From Fibrobacter sp. UWR2 (GTDB taxonomy: Bacteria > Fibrobacterota > Fibrobacteria > Fibrobacterales > Fibrobacteraceae), in the NCBI RefSeq assembly GCF_002210285.1, contig NZ_MWQE01000001.1:558001-622000 (forward strand): a DNA stretch of 64,000 nucleotides, in the 5' to 3' direction. Both the position numbers and the translations under genes were made by a program. The notes beneath the pieces are model-generated. The model made no database searches. It was not told the origin of the DNA and was given only the letters and a program-made list of their open reading frames with translations. Shown here piece by piece: positions 16,346 to 24,067 of this stretch. How positions within the stretch are numbered: position 1 is the first letter of the stretch; every line of letters begins with the position of its first letter.

Positions 16346-17752
16346 TTATTTTATGGCGATTTTTTGCACTAGGTTTCTAGAACCTTCGCGCACACGCACC
16401 ATGTAGAGCCCTTCGGCGACGTTCAGGTCGACAGCGCCCTTTTCGCACTTGCCGCTGAATACCGGGCGACCCTGCATATCGAACACGTCGACCTTCGCGG
16501 ACTTCATGCCGGTAATGAACAGTGTATGTCCGGCAACGTGCATGGTGACACTGCCCGGGCCTGCAGTCTGCGGAATCGCGATGGAGGTGTCCTGCACAGT
16601 CGTGTCCTTCTTGGTCGTGTCGGTGACGGTCGTATCGTTTGCAGTCGTATCTGTAGCGGCGGTGTCCTGCGGTGGCTCGAAGTTTTGGAGCCTCACCATA
16701 ATGCTGTCGAATGCCGGCTTCGGTTTCAAGTTGTCGTCGTAGATAAGTCCTTTTTGCCTGTTGAGCCCGCCAAGCCAGCTCCATTTGTCAGATACGCCCC
16801 AGATCAGGTACGTGTCCGCATTCGGCTCTTCGAGGATAATGTCCAGGTATTCACGGAAGGTCTTTCCCTGGCGTTCGAGGTCGCTCTGGCTCACGTTGAT
16901 GCCGCTCTTGAATCCGATATCGAGCTCGGTGATTTTCAGCTTGATGTTGAGCTTTGCAAGTTCCCTGGCAAGCGAGCGGAGGCTGTCCGGCGAACCGATA
17001 AAGTGCTTGTCGGTAGTGGTGTCCTCGACGTGCGTCTGTGAACCCACGCAATGGATAGGAATGCCGTTTGCGACCCAGCGCTTCACCTGTTCCAGCAAGA
17101 ACCCTGCCTTGGCTTTCGGGTTGACACCCTGCTCGAGGTTATAGTCGTTGTAGCAGAGTTCCGCATCGGGGTCGGCGGCGTGCGCCCACACGAAGGCAGA
17201 GTCAATGAACTCGGGGCCGATTCCCTGGTACCATACGGAGTAACCGCGCCACTGGGGCTCGTTGTTGCTGATGGCCTCGTTCACCACGTCCCATTCGTCC
17301 ACCTGGCCTTTCCAGTGGCCGACCACGTTGTTGATGTGGTTCTTGAGAACGGAGAGCAATTTTTTCTTGTCGTTCTTGTAGTTGTTTACCCAGTTCGGGA
17401 CTTGGCTATGCCAGGCGAGGGCGTGGCCGCGGATGCGCATGCCGTTCTGCTTCGCGTACTTGACCATCTTGTCACCGTTGCCGTAACTGAACCTGTTTTC
17501 GCTAGGTTCGGTCGCGTCGAACTTCATCTCGTTTTCGGCGACGACAATATTAAATTGCGTCTTGTGAATTTGTTCGTAGTTGCCTGGAAGGCCGCCACCA
17601 AACCACTGCGAGTTCAGAATGGCGCCGATGTAGATGCCGTTTTTTTCGGCGAGGGATCTTAGGGTTTCATCTGCGGCGAAGGTGGTTGAGAAGCCAACGC
17701 CAAGAAGGGTCACGCCAAGCGCGAGACCAGAGATTGTAAGTCTCTTTTTCAT
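16346..17752 (-). CDS. Secreted GH10 endo-1,4-beta-xylanase, copy 2
   Basis: A 468-residue paralogue of the neighbouring xylanase with the same order of parts: signal peptide (LTISGLALGVTLLGVGFSTTFA), GH10 domain with acid/base WDVVNEAISN and nucleophile ITELDIGFK, a linker of aspartate/threonine repeats (DTTANDTTVTDTTKKDTT), and a C-terminal domain containing VDVFDMQGRPVFSG and GLYMVRVREG. The C-terminal domain is nearly the same as in copy 1, while the catalytic domains have diverged more, notably in the loop after GSQTHVE. It has its own upstream region of about 220 bases shared with the divergent lipoprotein gene. Confidence 0.95.
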   Translation of the reverse strand: MKKRLTISGLALGVTLLGVGFSTTFAADETLRSLAEKNGIYIGAILNSQWFGGGLPGNYEQIHKTQFNIVVAENEMKFDATEPSENRFSYGNGDKMVKYAKQNGMRIRGHALAWHSQVPNWVNNYKNDKKKLLSVLKNHINNVVGHWKGQVDEWDVVNEAISNNEPQWRGYSVWYQGIGPEFIDSAFVWAHAADPDAELCYNDYNLEQGVNPKAKAGFLLEQVKRWVANGIPIHCVGSQTHVEDTTTDKHFIGSPDSLRSLARELAKLNIKLKITELDIGFKSGINVSQSDLERQGKTFREYLDIILEEPNADTYLIWGVSDKWSWLGGLNRQKGLIYDDNLKPKPAFDSIMVRLQNFEPPQDTAATDTTANDTTVTDTTKKDTTVQDTSIAIPQTAGPGSVTMHVAGHTLFITGMKSAKVDVFDMQGRPVFSGKCEKGAVDLNVAEGLYMVRVREGSRNLVQKIAIK

Positions 17753-17945
17753 TGTTACTCCTTGTTTTGCCCTAATCCACTATTATAAAAATACTCTAAA
17801 AATATAGGGAAAGGTGTAAACAAACTGAAACAAAAAGTTCCGATTTTTTAATTGTCCGTTTTTAGCGATTTTTCGCGATCTCAGAGGGAATTTCTTGTAA
17901 AAAATAAATTGTTTCGCCCGTGGCGCAATAGCCCCACGAAAATAT

Positions 17946-17951
17946 TATAAT
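17946..17951 (+). promoter_or_regulatory. Candidate -10 box for the flavodoxin/cystatin-like lipoprotein
   Basis: TATAAT, 24 bases before the ATG at 17975 and followed by the strong GGAGG site. The -35 region is not obvious. Confidence 0.45.
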
Positions 17952-17974
17952 TGAAAAAAAACCGGAGGATTCCT

Positions 17975-18862
17975 ATGAAGTATAGAATCGGTTTGATGGT
18001 GGCAGCCGCGTTTGCGCTGTGTGCTTGCAATCAGGGGCAGGAACAGTCCAAGGCGGGCGAGGGTAACGCACAGCCTGCTGCAGAGGCGGCAAAGCCTGTT
18101 GCGTCGAAGTCGGTTGTCGTGTATTATTCGCAGACGGGAACCACGAAAAAACTTGCTGGGGTCCTGCAGCAGGCGGTGAAAGCCGACGAAATTGAACTCC
18201 AGCTGGTGAACGCTTACCCCTCGACGTACGATAGCACGATTGCCGCGGTGGGTGCCCAGCGCGAAAGCAAGCAGTGGCCGGAACTTGCCAACGCAAGACT
18301 CGACCTTGCGAAGTACGATACGGTCTATCTGGGGTACCCCATCATGTTCGGGAGTTTTGCCCCGCCGATTTACACGTTCCTCGATTCGAACGACCTTTCG
18401 GGCAAGGTGGTCGTGCCGTTCTGCACATACGGAAGTGGCGGACGCAAGGCGTCTGCTGCCGAACTCAAGACGCTTGAACCGAATGCAAACGTGACGCTTG
18501 CGATGGGTGTTTCTAACAAGCGCATGTCCAGGGACGATGGCGATTCGATTGCGAAGGCCGAAGTGGAAACGTTCCTCGCGAACCTTGCCGCGGGCAAGAC
18601 GGACGAGATGCTCATGGGAGGCTATTCTGACCAGCGCCCGCTTACGGCGGAAGATTCTGCGGTGTTTGCCGCCGCGACAAAGGATTACGCCTACCTGAAG
18701 CTGCGCCCGCTGAGTGTCGCGACACAGGTCGTTGCCGGTACGAATTTCCTCTTTGTTTGCGAGACGAGCGGGTTCAACCGTCCACCGACCGAGACGATGG
18801 TGAAGATCTTCAGGCCTCTCCCTGGCCGTGGAGAGCCTGAACTGATTGTCATGGAAAAATAA
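17975..18862 (+). CDS. Lipoprotein with flavodoxin domain fused to a cystatin-like domain
   Basis: A 295-residue protein; the start at 17975 has GGAGG at the right distance. The signal peptide ends in a lipobox (LCAC, lipidated C18), followed by an alanine-rich linker. Residues 46-205 are a flavodoxin domain with the FMN phosphate loop VVYYSQTGTTKKLA, the strand YDTVYLGYPIMFG and the segment FCTYGSGG. Residues 211-295 look like a cystatin/stefin inhibitor domain: a glycine pair near its start (MLMGGYSD), the exact QVVAG motif (251-255) and the VKIFRPLPG hairpin. The flavodoxin part probably carries electrons at the periplasmic face of a membrane. The cystatin-like part suggests binding to a cysteine protease, but this is inferred from motifs only. 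Confidence 0.75.
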   Translation: MKYRIGLMVAAAFALCACNQGQEQSKAGEGNAQPAAEAAKPVASKSVVVYYSQTGTTKKLAGVLQQAVKADEIELQLVNAYPSTYDSTIAAVGAQRESKQWPELANARLDLAKYDTVYLGYPIMFGSFAPPIYTFLDSNDLSGKVVVPFCTYGSGGRKASAAELKTLEPNANVTLAMGVSNKRMSRDDGDSIAKAEVETFLANLAAGKTDEMLMGGYSDQRPLTAEDSAVFAAATKDYAYLKLRPLSVATQVVAGTNFLFVCETSGFNRPPTETMVKIFRPLPGRGEPELIVMEK

Positions 18863-18921
18863 ACAAAAAAGAAAGTAAAAAGAAACTAAAAGCAAACTAA
18901 ATAAAAGTTGTACAAAGTAAC

Positions 18922-18950
18922 AAAGGCTTCCCGCTGAGGGGAGCCTTAAT
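18922..18950 (+). terminator. Terminator after the flavodoxin/cystatin-like gene
   Basis: Stem AAGGCT(T)CCC/GGGGAGCCTT around GCTGA, followed by AATTTG. It lies about 60 bases after the stop codon. The U-tract is weak. Confidence 0.6.
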
Positions 18951-19022
18951 TTGTAAGAAAAAAAGATGTTGCCGCGCATTAGGCAATTGCTAGATTTGGC
19001 ACGCCTTTGAAAAGGAGGAACA

Positions 19023-19976
19023 ATGAATAAGAATATTCTTACAACCTTGAGCGCTGCACTTGTCTTTGGCCTTGTGTCTGCCGCATGGGCGGAAAGGCCC
19101 ACTGGAACGCCTGATTGTGAATTTGATGGCGGTGTTTTCTATAAGTCCAACAACACGCTTTACCTGGAATCGTTCAATAAGGATTCTGCAACTGTGGAAA
19201 TCACCTCTTATGCAAAAGAGTGCGTGAGTACGAACGCCAAGAAGCCCTACAACGTTGTCGTTGAACGCAATACGAAACTGGCTGCCAACTCTACCATCGT
19301 GCTTCCGCTTGATTACAGCCTGAAGAGCGATTGTGTCAAGTTGTATGAACCGGTGCAGATGGGCAAGGACAAGAGCGGTAAGTGGAATTTTACCGCGAAG
19401 AATTCGAAGGGGACCGGTAACGCCAAGAAGCCCATGCTGATGATTGCCGATACCGAAAAGGAAGCTTGCAGCGATATCAAGGAAATCACTTTCACTTCGC
19501 AGACCGATTTGGATGATACCCCGAGACAGCATCTGATTACGAATGTCCAAATCTACAATAGTGAAAGCGGACAGAGTGACTGGTCTCTCGAAGGTACGTA
19601 TTCGTACATCCAGTGGGAAGAATACCACCCAGATCTGGGTACAGTCTACGGCTATGCCGCCAAGGACAAGGGTGAGGTCAAGGCCGGCCAGTTTGTCAAG
19701 GTCGGTTCCGGTGCTTCCGTGGCTCCGTTGCGCGCCTATCTGAAATATATGGGCACCAAGTCGCTTGCCAAGAGTGCAAGCCCGGCTGAACTTCCCGAGA
19801 CAATCGATGTTTTGCTTATTGACGGTGAAGGCGGCACGACCCGCATGGTCCGCTGGAACATGGCTACCGGCGAAATCACGAAGGTGAACGGCTGGTATGA
19901 CCTGAATGGCCGCAAGCTCAATGGGAAGCCCGAAAACAAGGGCATGTTTGTCGGCAAGAAGACTATCCAGAAGTAA
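19023..19976 (+). CDS. Exported protein with surface-protein-type C-terminus
   Basis: A 317-residue protein with a clear signal peptide (ILTTLSAALVFGLVSAAWA) and AAGGAGG before the start. I do not recognise an enzymatic domain. The middle (GEVKAGQFVKVGSGASVAPLRAYLKY) and the end (WYDLNGRKLNGKPENKGMF) match the pattern found at the C-termini of many surface proteins of Bacteroidetes, such as leucine-rich-repeat adhesins, so it is probably anchored or exported by the same kind of pathway. Four cysteines lie in the N-terminal half. The small acidic peptide gene follows 17 bases later. Confidence 0.75.
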   Translation: MNKNILTTLSAALVFGLVSAAWAERPTGTPDCEFDGGVFYKSNNTLYLESFNKDSATVEITSYAKECVSTNAKKPYNVVVERNTKLAANSTIVLPLDYSLKSDCVKLYEPVQMGKDKSGKWNFTAKNSKGTGNAKKPMLMIADTEKEACSDIKEITFTSQTDLDDTPRQHLITNVQIYNSESGQSDWSLEGTYSYIQWEEYHPDLGTVYGYAAKDKGEVKAGQFVKVGSGASVAPLRAYLKYMGTKSLAKSASPAELPETIDVLLIDGEGGTTRMVRWNMATGEITKVNGWYDLNGRKLNGKPENKGMFVGKKTIQK

Positions 19977-19993
19977 TTATTGGGAGAAGAAAA

Positions 19994-20143
19994 ATGATGA
20001 AGAAAGAATATCAGGCTCCGAAAATGGAAATCGTCGACCTCAAACACCAGGCTTGCCTGCTGAGCGCCAGCGATTGTGATGATGGCGATTACTGCGACGA
20101 ACTGGGTTTCGACGCCAGCAAGGCCGCCAATTCCAAGGTCTAG
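19994..20143 (+). CDS. 49-residue acidic peptide with three cysteines
   Basis: A short gene between an exported-protein gene and a strong terminator. GGGAG lies seven bases before the first of two adjacent ATG codons. The product starts MMKKEYQAPKMEIVDLK. It then has QACLLSASDCDDGDYCDELGF, whose second half is very acidic and holds two of the three cysteines. The beginning (MKKxYxxPxxxxxxL, then LLSAS) resembles small proteins of unknown role that are common in Bacteroidetes. It might be a precursor peptide, but no modifying enzyme is adjacent. Co-transcription with the upstream gene is likely. Confidence 0.65.
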   Translation: MMKKEYQAPKMEIVDLKHQACLLSASDCDDGDYCDELGFDASKAANSKV

Positions 20144-20171
20144 TCGAAGTTTATCCATACTCCTACAGAAA

Positions 20172-20207
20172 GACAAGTCCCGAAAGCTTCTGCTTTCGGG
20201 ATTTGTC
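20172..20207. terminator. Bidirectional terminator between the peptide and helicase genes
   Basis: A 16-bp stem (left arm GACAAGTCCCGAAAGC, one wobble) around TTCT, between two convergent genes. It can serve both strands, although its U-tracts are short. Confidence 0.75.
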
Positions 20208-20243
20208 GTATAGTCGCTTTGGCGGAGGGAACTGCCTTTCGGG

Positions 20244-22031
20244 CTATCCCCTGGCGGCGAGTTCTTCGGGCGTGCGCGATAGGACATCCCAGTCGCCGCG
20301 CTTGATGATCTTGTAGGCGTAACCCTGCTCGGTGAGAAACAGCTGGCGGTTCATTGCGAATTCCTGTTCCTTGGAATCCTGCGTAACGATGCTGTAGAAG
20401 TGCGCCGCACCGCCGTCGCTCTTGGGGCGCAGCACGCGGCCGAGTCGCTGGGCTTCTTCCTGGCGGCTTCCGAACGTTCCCGAAACCTGGATAAGCACGT
20501 TGGCGTCAGGCAGGTCGATGGCGAAGTTGCCAACCTTCGAAACCATGAGGTTCTTCTGGCTTCCGTCGCGGAAGGCGGCGTACAGGCGTTCGCGCTCCTT
20601 GTTCGGGGTCTTGCCCGTGATGAGCGGAATCTGCAGGTCGTCGGAGAGGGCTTCGAGCTGGTCGATGTACTGCCCGATAATCAGTACGCGGTCGTCGGGC
20701 TTGTCGAAATGCTTGAGAAGGCGTTCCACAATGTCCGTCTTCTCGGGGTTCGTGCTTGCGAGCGTAATCTTCTCGCGGATAGGCGCGAGGGCGTACTTCA
20801 TCTTGAGTTCCGCTTCCATCGGGATGCGGATCTCGTTACAGTCGGCGGTCGCAATCCAGCCCTGCGCTTCGAGAATGCGCCACGGGATATCGTACTTCTT
20901 GGGTCCGATAAGGCTGAATACTTCCGTTTCCTTGTGGTCTTCGCGCACGAGCGTCGCCGTAAGGCCAAGGCGGCGGGTCGCCTGCATTTCGGTACTCAGG
21001 CGGAACACCGGGGCAGGGAGCAGGTGCACCTCGTCGTAAATCATGAGGCCCCATTTCTGCTGGCTGAAGAGCGGGAAGTTGGCAAGTTCCTTCTTGACTT
21101 CTTCGTCGCTCATCTCGAGGTCTTCGGTAGTGCTTGCGTTTTCGTCTTTCTTGACGCGCTTCCTCTGCGTCAGAATCTGGTAGGTCGCGACGGTCACCGG
21201 GCCGATTTCCTTGATTTCGCCGGAGTATTCCTTCACCTGGTCGATGGTGAGGTCGGTCTTGTCGCAGATTTCGCGGATCCACTGGCGGCTTGCCGAAATG
21301 TTCGGGGTCAGGATGAGTGTCTTGGTCTGGATGAGCGCCATCGTGGCAAGGCCAATCACTGTCTTGCCTGAACCGCAGGGGAGCACGATCACGCCCGAAC
21401 CGCCCTTCTCGGAACCGCTTGCATAGAAGATCTGTGCGGCTTCCTTCTGGTAGTCGCGTAGTTCGAACGCCTTGCCCGAAAGGGTCGTCTTCCTCAGGTT
21501 GATGGGGAGCGGGTCGCCCACGGTGTAGCCCGCGAGGTCCTCGACCGGGAACCCGGCGTTCGTGAGGGCCATCTTGATGTGGCCACGGCGTTCACCGTCC
21601 ATTATTGCGTGCGTGTCGTCGATGAATTCCTTCACGTATTCGGCGACTTCGGGCAACTTGCAGATTTCGACGAACATGATCTTGTCGTCGGATTCCATGA
21701 TGAGGTTGCCACAGTCGTCCTTCTTGAGGCGCAGCAGGCCGTAGCGGGCCATGTAGTCTTCGATCTCGGTAATGACGCTCTGCGGGATGGGGTAGCGGCT
21801 CTGGGATTCGAGGCGTTCCAGTACTTCGGGCGCGCGGAGCCCGGTCGCCGCGGCGTTCCACAGGCTCAGGTGCGAAATCTTGTAGGTGTGCAGGTGCTCG
21901 GGGCTCTTAACCAGCTCGGTGAAGGGTGCAATCGCATCGCGTGCCGCTTCGTAGGAGGGGGAATCGACCTCGACCATGATTTCGAGGTTGCTCTGAACAA
22001 TAATGGCGCCATTCGGATTCATAGGCGCCAA
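20244..22031 (-). CDS. XPB/Rad25-type superfamily 2 DNA helicase
   Basis: A 595-residue helicase. The first ~190 residues resemble the XPB N-terminal region. They are followed by the ATPase core: Walker A LPCGSGKT, Walker B YDEVH, GLTATLVREDHKETE (including the RED motif that marks XPB proteins) and the C-terminal lobe with DDRVLIIGQY, SKVGNFAIDLPDA and QRLGRVLRPK. In archaea and eukaryotes XPB opens DNA in repair and transcription; bacterial versions are patchily distributed and their role is little known. No obvious nuclease partner lies next to it. The start may be at 22031 or three codons later (MNPNG). Confidence 0.93.
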   Translation of the reverse strand: MAPMNPNGAIIVQSNLEIMVEVDSPSYEAARDAIAPFTELVKSPEHLHTYKISHLSLWNAAATGLRAPEVLERLESQSRYPIPQSVITEIEDYMARYGLLRLKKDDCGNLIMESDDKIMFVEICKLPEVAEYVKEFIDDTHAIMDGERRGHIKMALTNAGFPVEDLAGYTVGDPLPINLRKTTLSGKAFELRDYQKEAAQIFYASGSEKGGSGVIVLPCGSGKTVIGLATMALIQTKTLILTPNISASRQWIREICDKTDLTIDQVKEYSGEIKEIGPVTVATYQILTQRKRVKKDENASTTEDLEMSDEEVKKELANFPLFSQQKWGLMIYDEVHLLPAPVFRLSTEMQATRRLGLTATLVREDHKETEVFSLIGPKKYDIPWRILEAQGWIATADCNEIRIPMEAELKMKYALAPIREKITLASTNPEKTDIVERLLKHFDKPDDRVLIIGQYIDQLEALSDDLQIPLITGKTPNKERERLYAAFRDGSQKNLMVSKVGNFAIDLPDANVLIQVSGTFGSRQEEAQRLGRVLRPKSDGGAAHFYSIVTQDSKEQEFAMNRQLFLTEQGYAYKIIKRGDWDVLSRTPEELAARG

Positions 22032-22091
22032 ATTTAGTAAAAAATGAGTTTCTTGGTTAGGGGGCGATATTGGCGATGGTGCAGGCGATGC

Positions 22092-22125
22092 AAAAGAAAA
22101 ACCCCAGTTCCTTGCGGGAACCGGG
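22092..22125 (-). terminator. Terminator downstream of tRNA-Thr
   Basis: On the minus strand CCCCGGTTCC pairs with GGAACTGGGG around CGCAA, followed by TTTTTCTTTT. It begins seven bases after the mature tRNA end. Confidence 0.85.
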
Positions 22126-22131
22126 GCTTCG

Positions 22132-22204
22132 AGCCACCCAGCAGATTTGAACTGCCGACCTGCTGATTACGAATCAGCTGCTCTACCAGCTGAGCTAGAG
22201 TGGC
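22132..22204 (-). tRNA. tRNA-Thr (anticodon CGT)
   Basis: The minus strand folds into a full cloverleaf of 73 bases: acceptor GCCACTC/GGGTGGC, D arm with AGCTGGTA, anticodon stem GCTGA/TCAGC with loop TTCGTAA (anticodon CGT), variable AGGTC, and T arm GGCAG-TTCAAAT-CTGCT. The discriminator base is T and CCA is not encoded. It is followed by its own terminator. Confidence 0.95.
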
Positions 22205-22323
22205 ATAGCGGGGTCAAAAATAGCAATACGGGTCGTTTTTGTCAAGATAAAAGAGCCTTCGGTTGGCAAAGTCCCTCGTTTTTTCTATGTTTGGTTCACG
22301 AATTTTTAACATGGAAGTCTAAA

Positions 22324-23010
22324 ATGGCTAACGAATCTAATCAGAGCAATTCCGAAATCAAGGAGTTTTTTGTCCAACACGGATCCAAGGTCCTCGTGGC
22401 ACTTGCCATTATTCTCGTGGTTGTCGCCGGCGTGGTCCAGTTCAAGGATAGCCGCAAGGCTGCTGCTGCAGAGCAGGCCGAACTCCTCGGTACGGGTCTT
22501 ACTTATCTCTATGTGAACGACAAGGACAACGCCCTCAGCGAATTCGAGTCGAAAATCAATTCTGGCAAGCTGAGCGGTCTCGCCCTTGCAAAGGCAGCCC
22601 TTTTCGCTGGCAACATCAAGTACGAAAAGTCCGACTTCGATGGCGCAATCGCACTGTTCCAGAAGTCTATCGACAATGCCGGGTCTGTCGCGCTGGTCCG
22701 TTCCGCCGCCATTCATGGCCTTGCCTCCGCCAAGATGGAGAAGGCTGACTACTCCGCTGCCGCCAAGCTGCTCGAAGATTTCGTGAAGGAATTCGGCAAG
22801 CGCACGGGCGATAAGGAAGACCGTTACCAGAAGGAAGAACCGCAGGACGAAACTCCGCTCGTCGCGGACGCCATGTGGAAGTTGGTGCTCCTGCACAACG
22901 AACTCGGTTCCAAGAACAAGGCCAAGTCCGTTGCCGAACGCCTCGTCGAAGTCTACGGCGATACTCAGCCTTATGCTGACAGGGCGAAGAAGTTCCTCGC
23001 TAGCTTCTAG
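22324..23010 (+). CDS. Single-span membrane protein with TPR repeats (YfgM-like)
   Basis: The start at 22324 follows GGAAG. Upstream in-frame codons run through the tRNA-Thr gene and are not coding. The product is 228 residues: a short cytoplasmic N-terminus, one membrane span (VLVALAIILVVVAGVVQF) and an exported part with tetratricopeptide-like helices (LALAKAALFAGNIKYEKSDF; LVRSAAIHGLASAKMEKADY). This layout is that of the YfgM/TPR_21 family, which works near the Sec translocon and periplasmic chaperones. The assignment to this family is by architecture. Confidence 0.8.
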   Translation: MANESNQSNSEIKEFFVQHGSKVLVALAIILVVVAGVVQFKDSRKAAAAEQAELLGTGLTYLYVNDKDNALSEFESKINSGKLSGLALAKAALFAGNIKYEKSDFDGAIALFQKSIDNAGSVALVRSAAIHGLASAKMEKADYSAAAKLLEDFVKEFGKRTGDKEDRYQKEEPQDETPLVADAMWKLVLLHNELGSKNKAKSVAERLVEVYGDTQPYADRAKKFLASF

Positions 23011-23028
23011 TTTTGATGGGTCTGCGGG

Positions 23029-24066
23029 CTAGGCGAGTGCGAACTTCCAGCCCACGATGAAGATGGCGAAATAGATAGCGACCCATACGAGGTCGGCAAG
23101 TGTAGTAGGCGTTCCCCAGCGGAGCGTCTTTTTTTGTGGGATGAGCCCGCAGATGGCGCCCGCGATGAAGCCGTAGGCGTGGCCGAGAATGTCGGCGTTT
23201 TCGCCGAGCCCGAGGAATACGGCGAGCGAGGCCGCGCCGCACAGGGGTGCGAAGCGCCGGAGCATTCCGTGGGTTTCCTTGGGCATGAGCCGGAACTCGA
23301 TGACGGCAAGGGAGCCTATGGCTGCAAACACGAAGGTAGAGAACCCGAGGGCACGGTAATCGCTCTGGACGGTGAATGCGACAAAGAAGTTCGCGACGGC
23401 GCTTGCTACGGCGAGGAAGGGCGCCATGCGCGCGAGCGGGATCCTGTACGACATGAGGTTTAAGACGATGTAGCCGCTCACGAGGTTCGATGCGATGTGG
23501 CGGGCGTCCCCGTGCAGTGTGAGTGCAGTGATAGTGCGCCACCATTCTCCGTGCAGAACCTTGGAGGCATCGGAAAGCCCGGCAAAATGCATGCGGTCGA
23601 CAAAGTTCCCGAAGTCGAGAATGGTGCAGACCACGGGTACCAGTAGAACCCATGCGGGCTGAATGCTTAGGCTTAAAGGGAGTGGCGGGTTTTCTTCCTT
23701 GGGCGGGTTTTCCCTGCTGTAGAGTTCCAGCTGCTCGCGGGCGCGTGCTTCGACTTCGGGCACGACAAAGATTTCGAACGGGCCTTCTTCGGAACGCAAG
23801 AAGCGGTGCACGATTCCCTGCGAGAGGAGTACCAGGCTGTAGTCGCGAATTTGTCTGTAGGTACCGGTGGCGATGCGTGCGGATTCTTCGGGTTCCTCGA
23901 AGGCGGGAGGTTCCTGCTCGGGAGCCGGCGGTTCTGGTGCGCGTCGCAGTTCAGGTGCTTGCGACGGCTCTTGCCCGCGTGATGCTTCCTGTCCGCGCAA
24001 CGGTTCTTCGTCACGTAGGGGCGGCAAGGGCCTTCTCCGGATCATGGGGGACATGAGGCGCGGCAT
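23029..24066 (-). CDS. Rhomboid-family intramembrane serine protease
   Basis: A 345-residue membrane protein. The start at 24066 has a GGGGG site upstream; the longer frame would run into the preceding gene. An arginine/proline/glutamate-rich cytoplasmic region (about residues 1-75) precedes six or seven membrane spans. Rhomboid signatures are EWWRTITALTLHGDARHIASN (WR motif, HxxxN; read as two parts), GFST as the catalytic serine motif instead of the usual GxSG, and DILGHAYGFIAG with the catalytic histidine. It is the last gene of the minus-strand cluster that begins with bamD, starting one base after the PHP gene stop. Confidence 0.88.
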   Translation of the reverse strand: MPRLMSPMIRRRPLPPLRDEEPLRGQEASRGQEPSQAPELRRAPEPPAPEQEPPAFEEPEESARIATGTYRQIRDYSLVLLSQGIVHRFLRSEEGPFEIFVVPEVEARAREQLELYSRENPPKEENPPLPLSLSIQPAWVLLVPVVCTILDFGNFVDRMHFAGLSDASKVLHGEWWRTITALTLHGDARHIASNLVSGYIVLNLMSYRIPLARMAPFLAVASAVANFFVAFTVQSDYRALGFSTFVFAAIGSLAVIEFRLMPKETHGMLRRFAPLCGAASLAVFLGLGENADILGHAYGFIAGAICGLIPQKKTLRWGTPTTLADLVWVAIYFAIFIVGWKFALA

Positions 24067-24067
24067 G

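Noticed and set aside
19994-20143. Calling the acidic peptide a RiPP precursor
   Set aside because: No radical SAM, cyclase, protease or transporter of the maturation type is adjacent; only the general shape of the peptide suggests it.
22147-22323. Upstream in-frame extension of the TPR protein
   Set aside because: The extension runs through the tRNA-Thr gene and encodes no family sequence. The ATG at 22324 has a GGAAG site and is followed directly by the membrane span.
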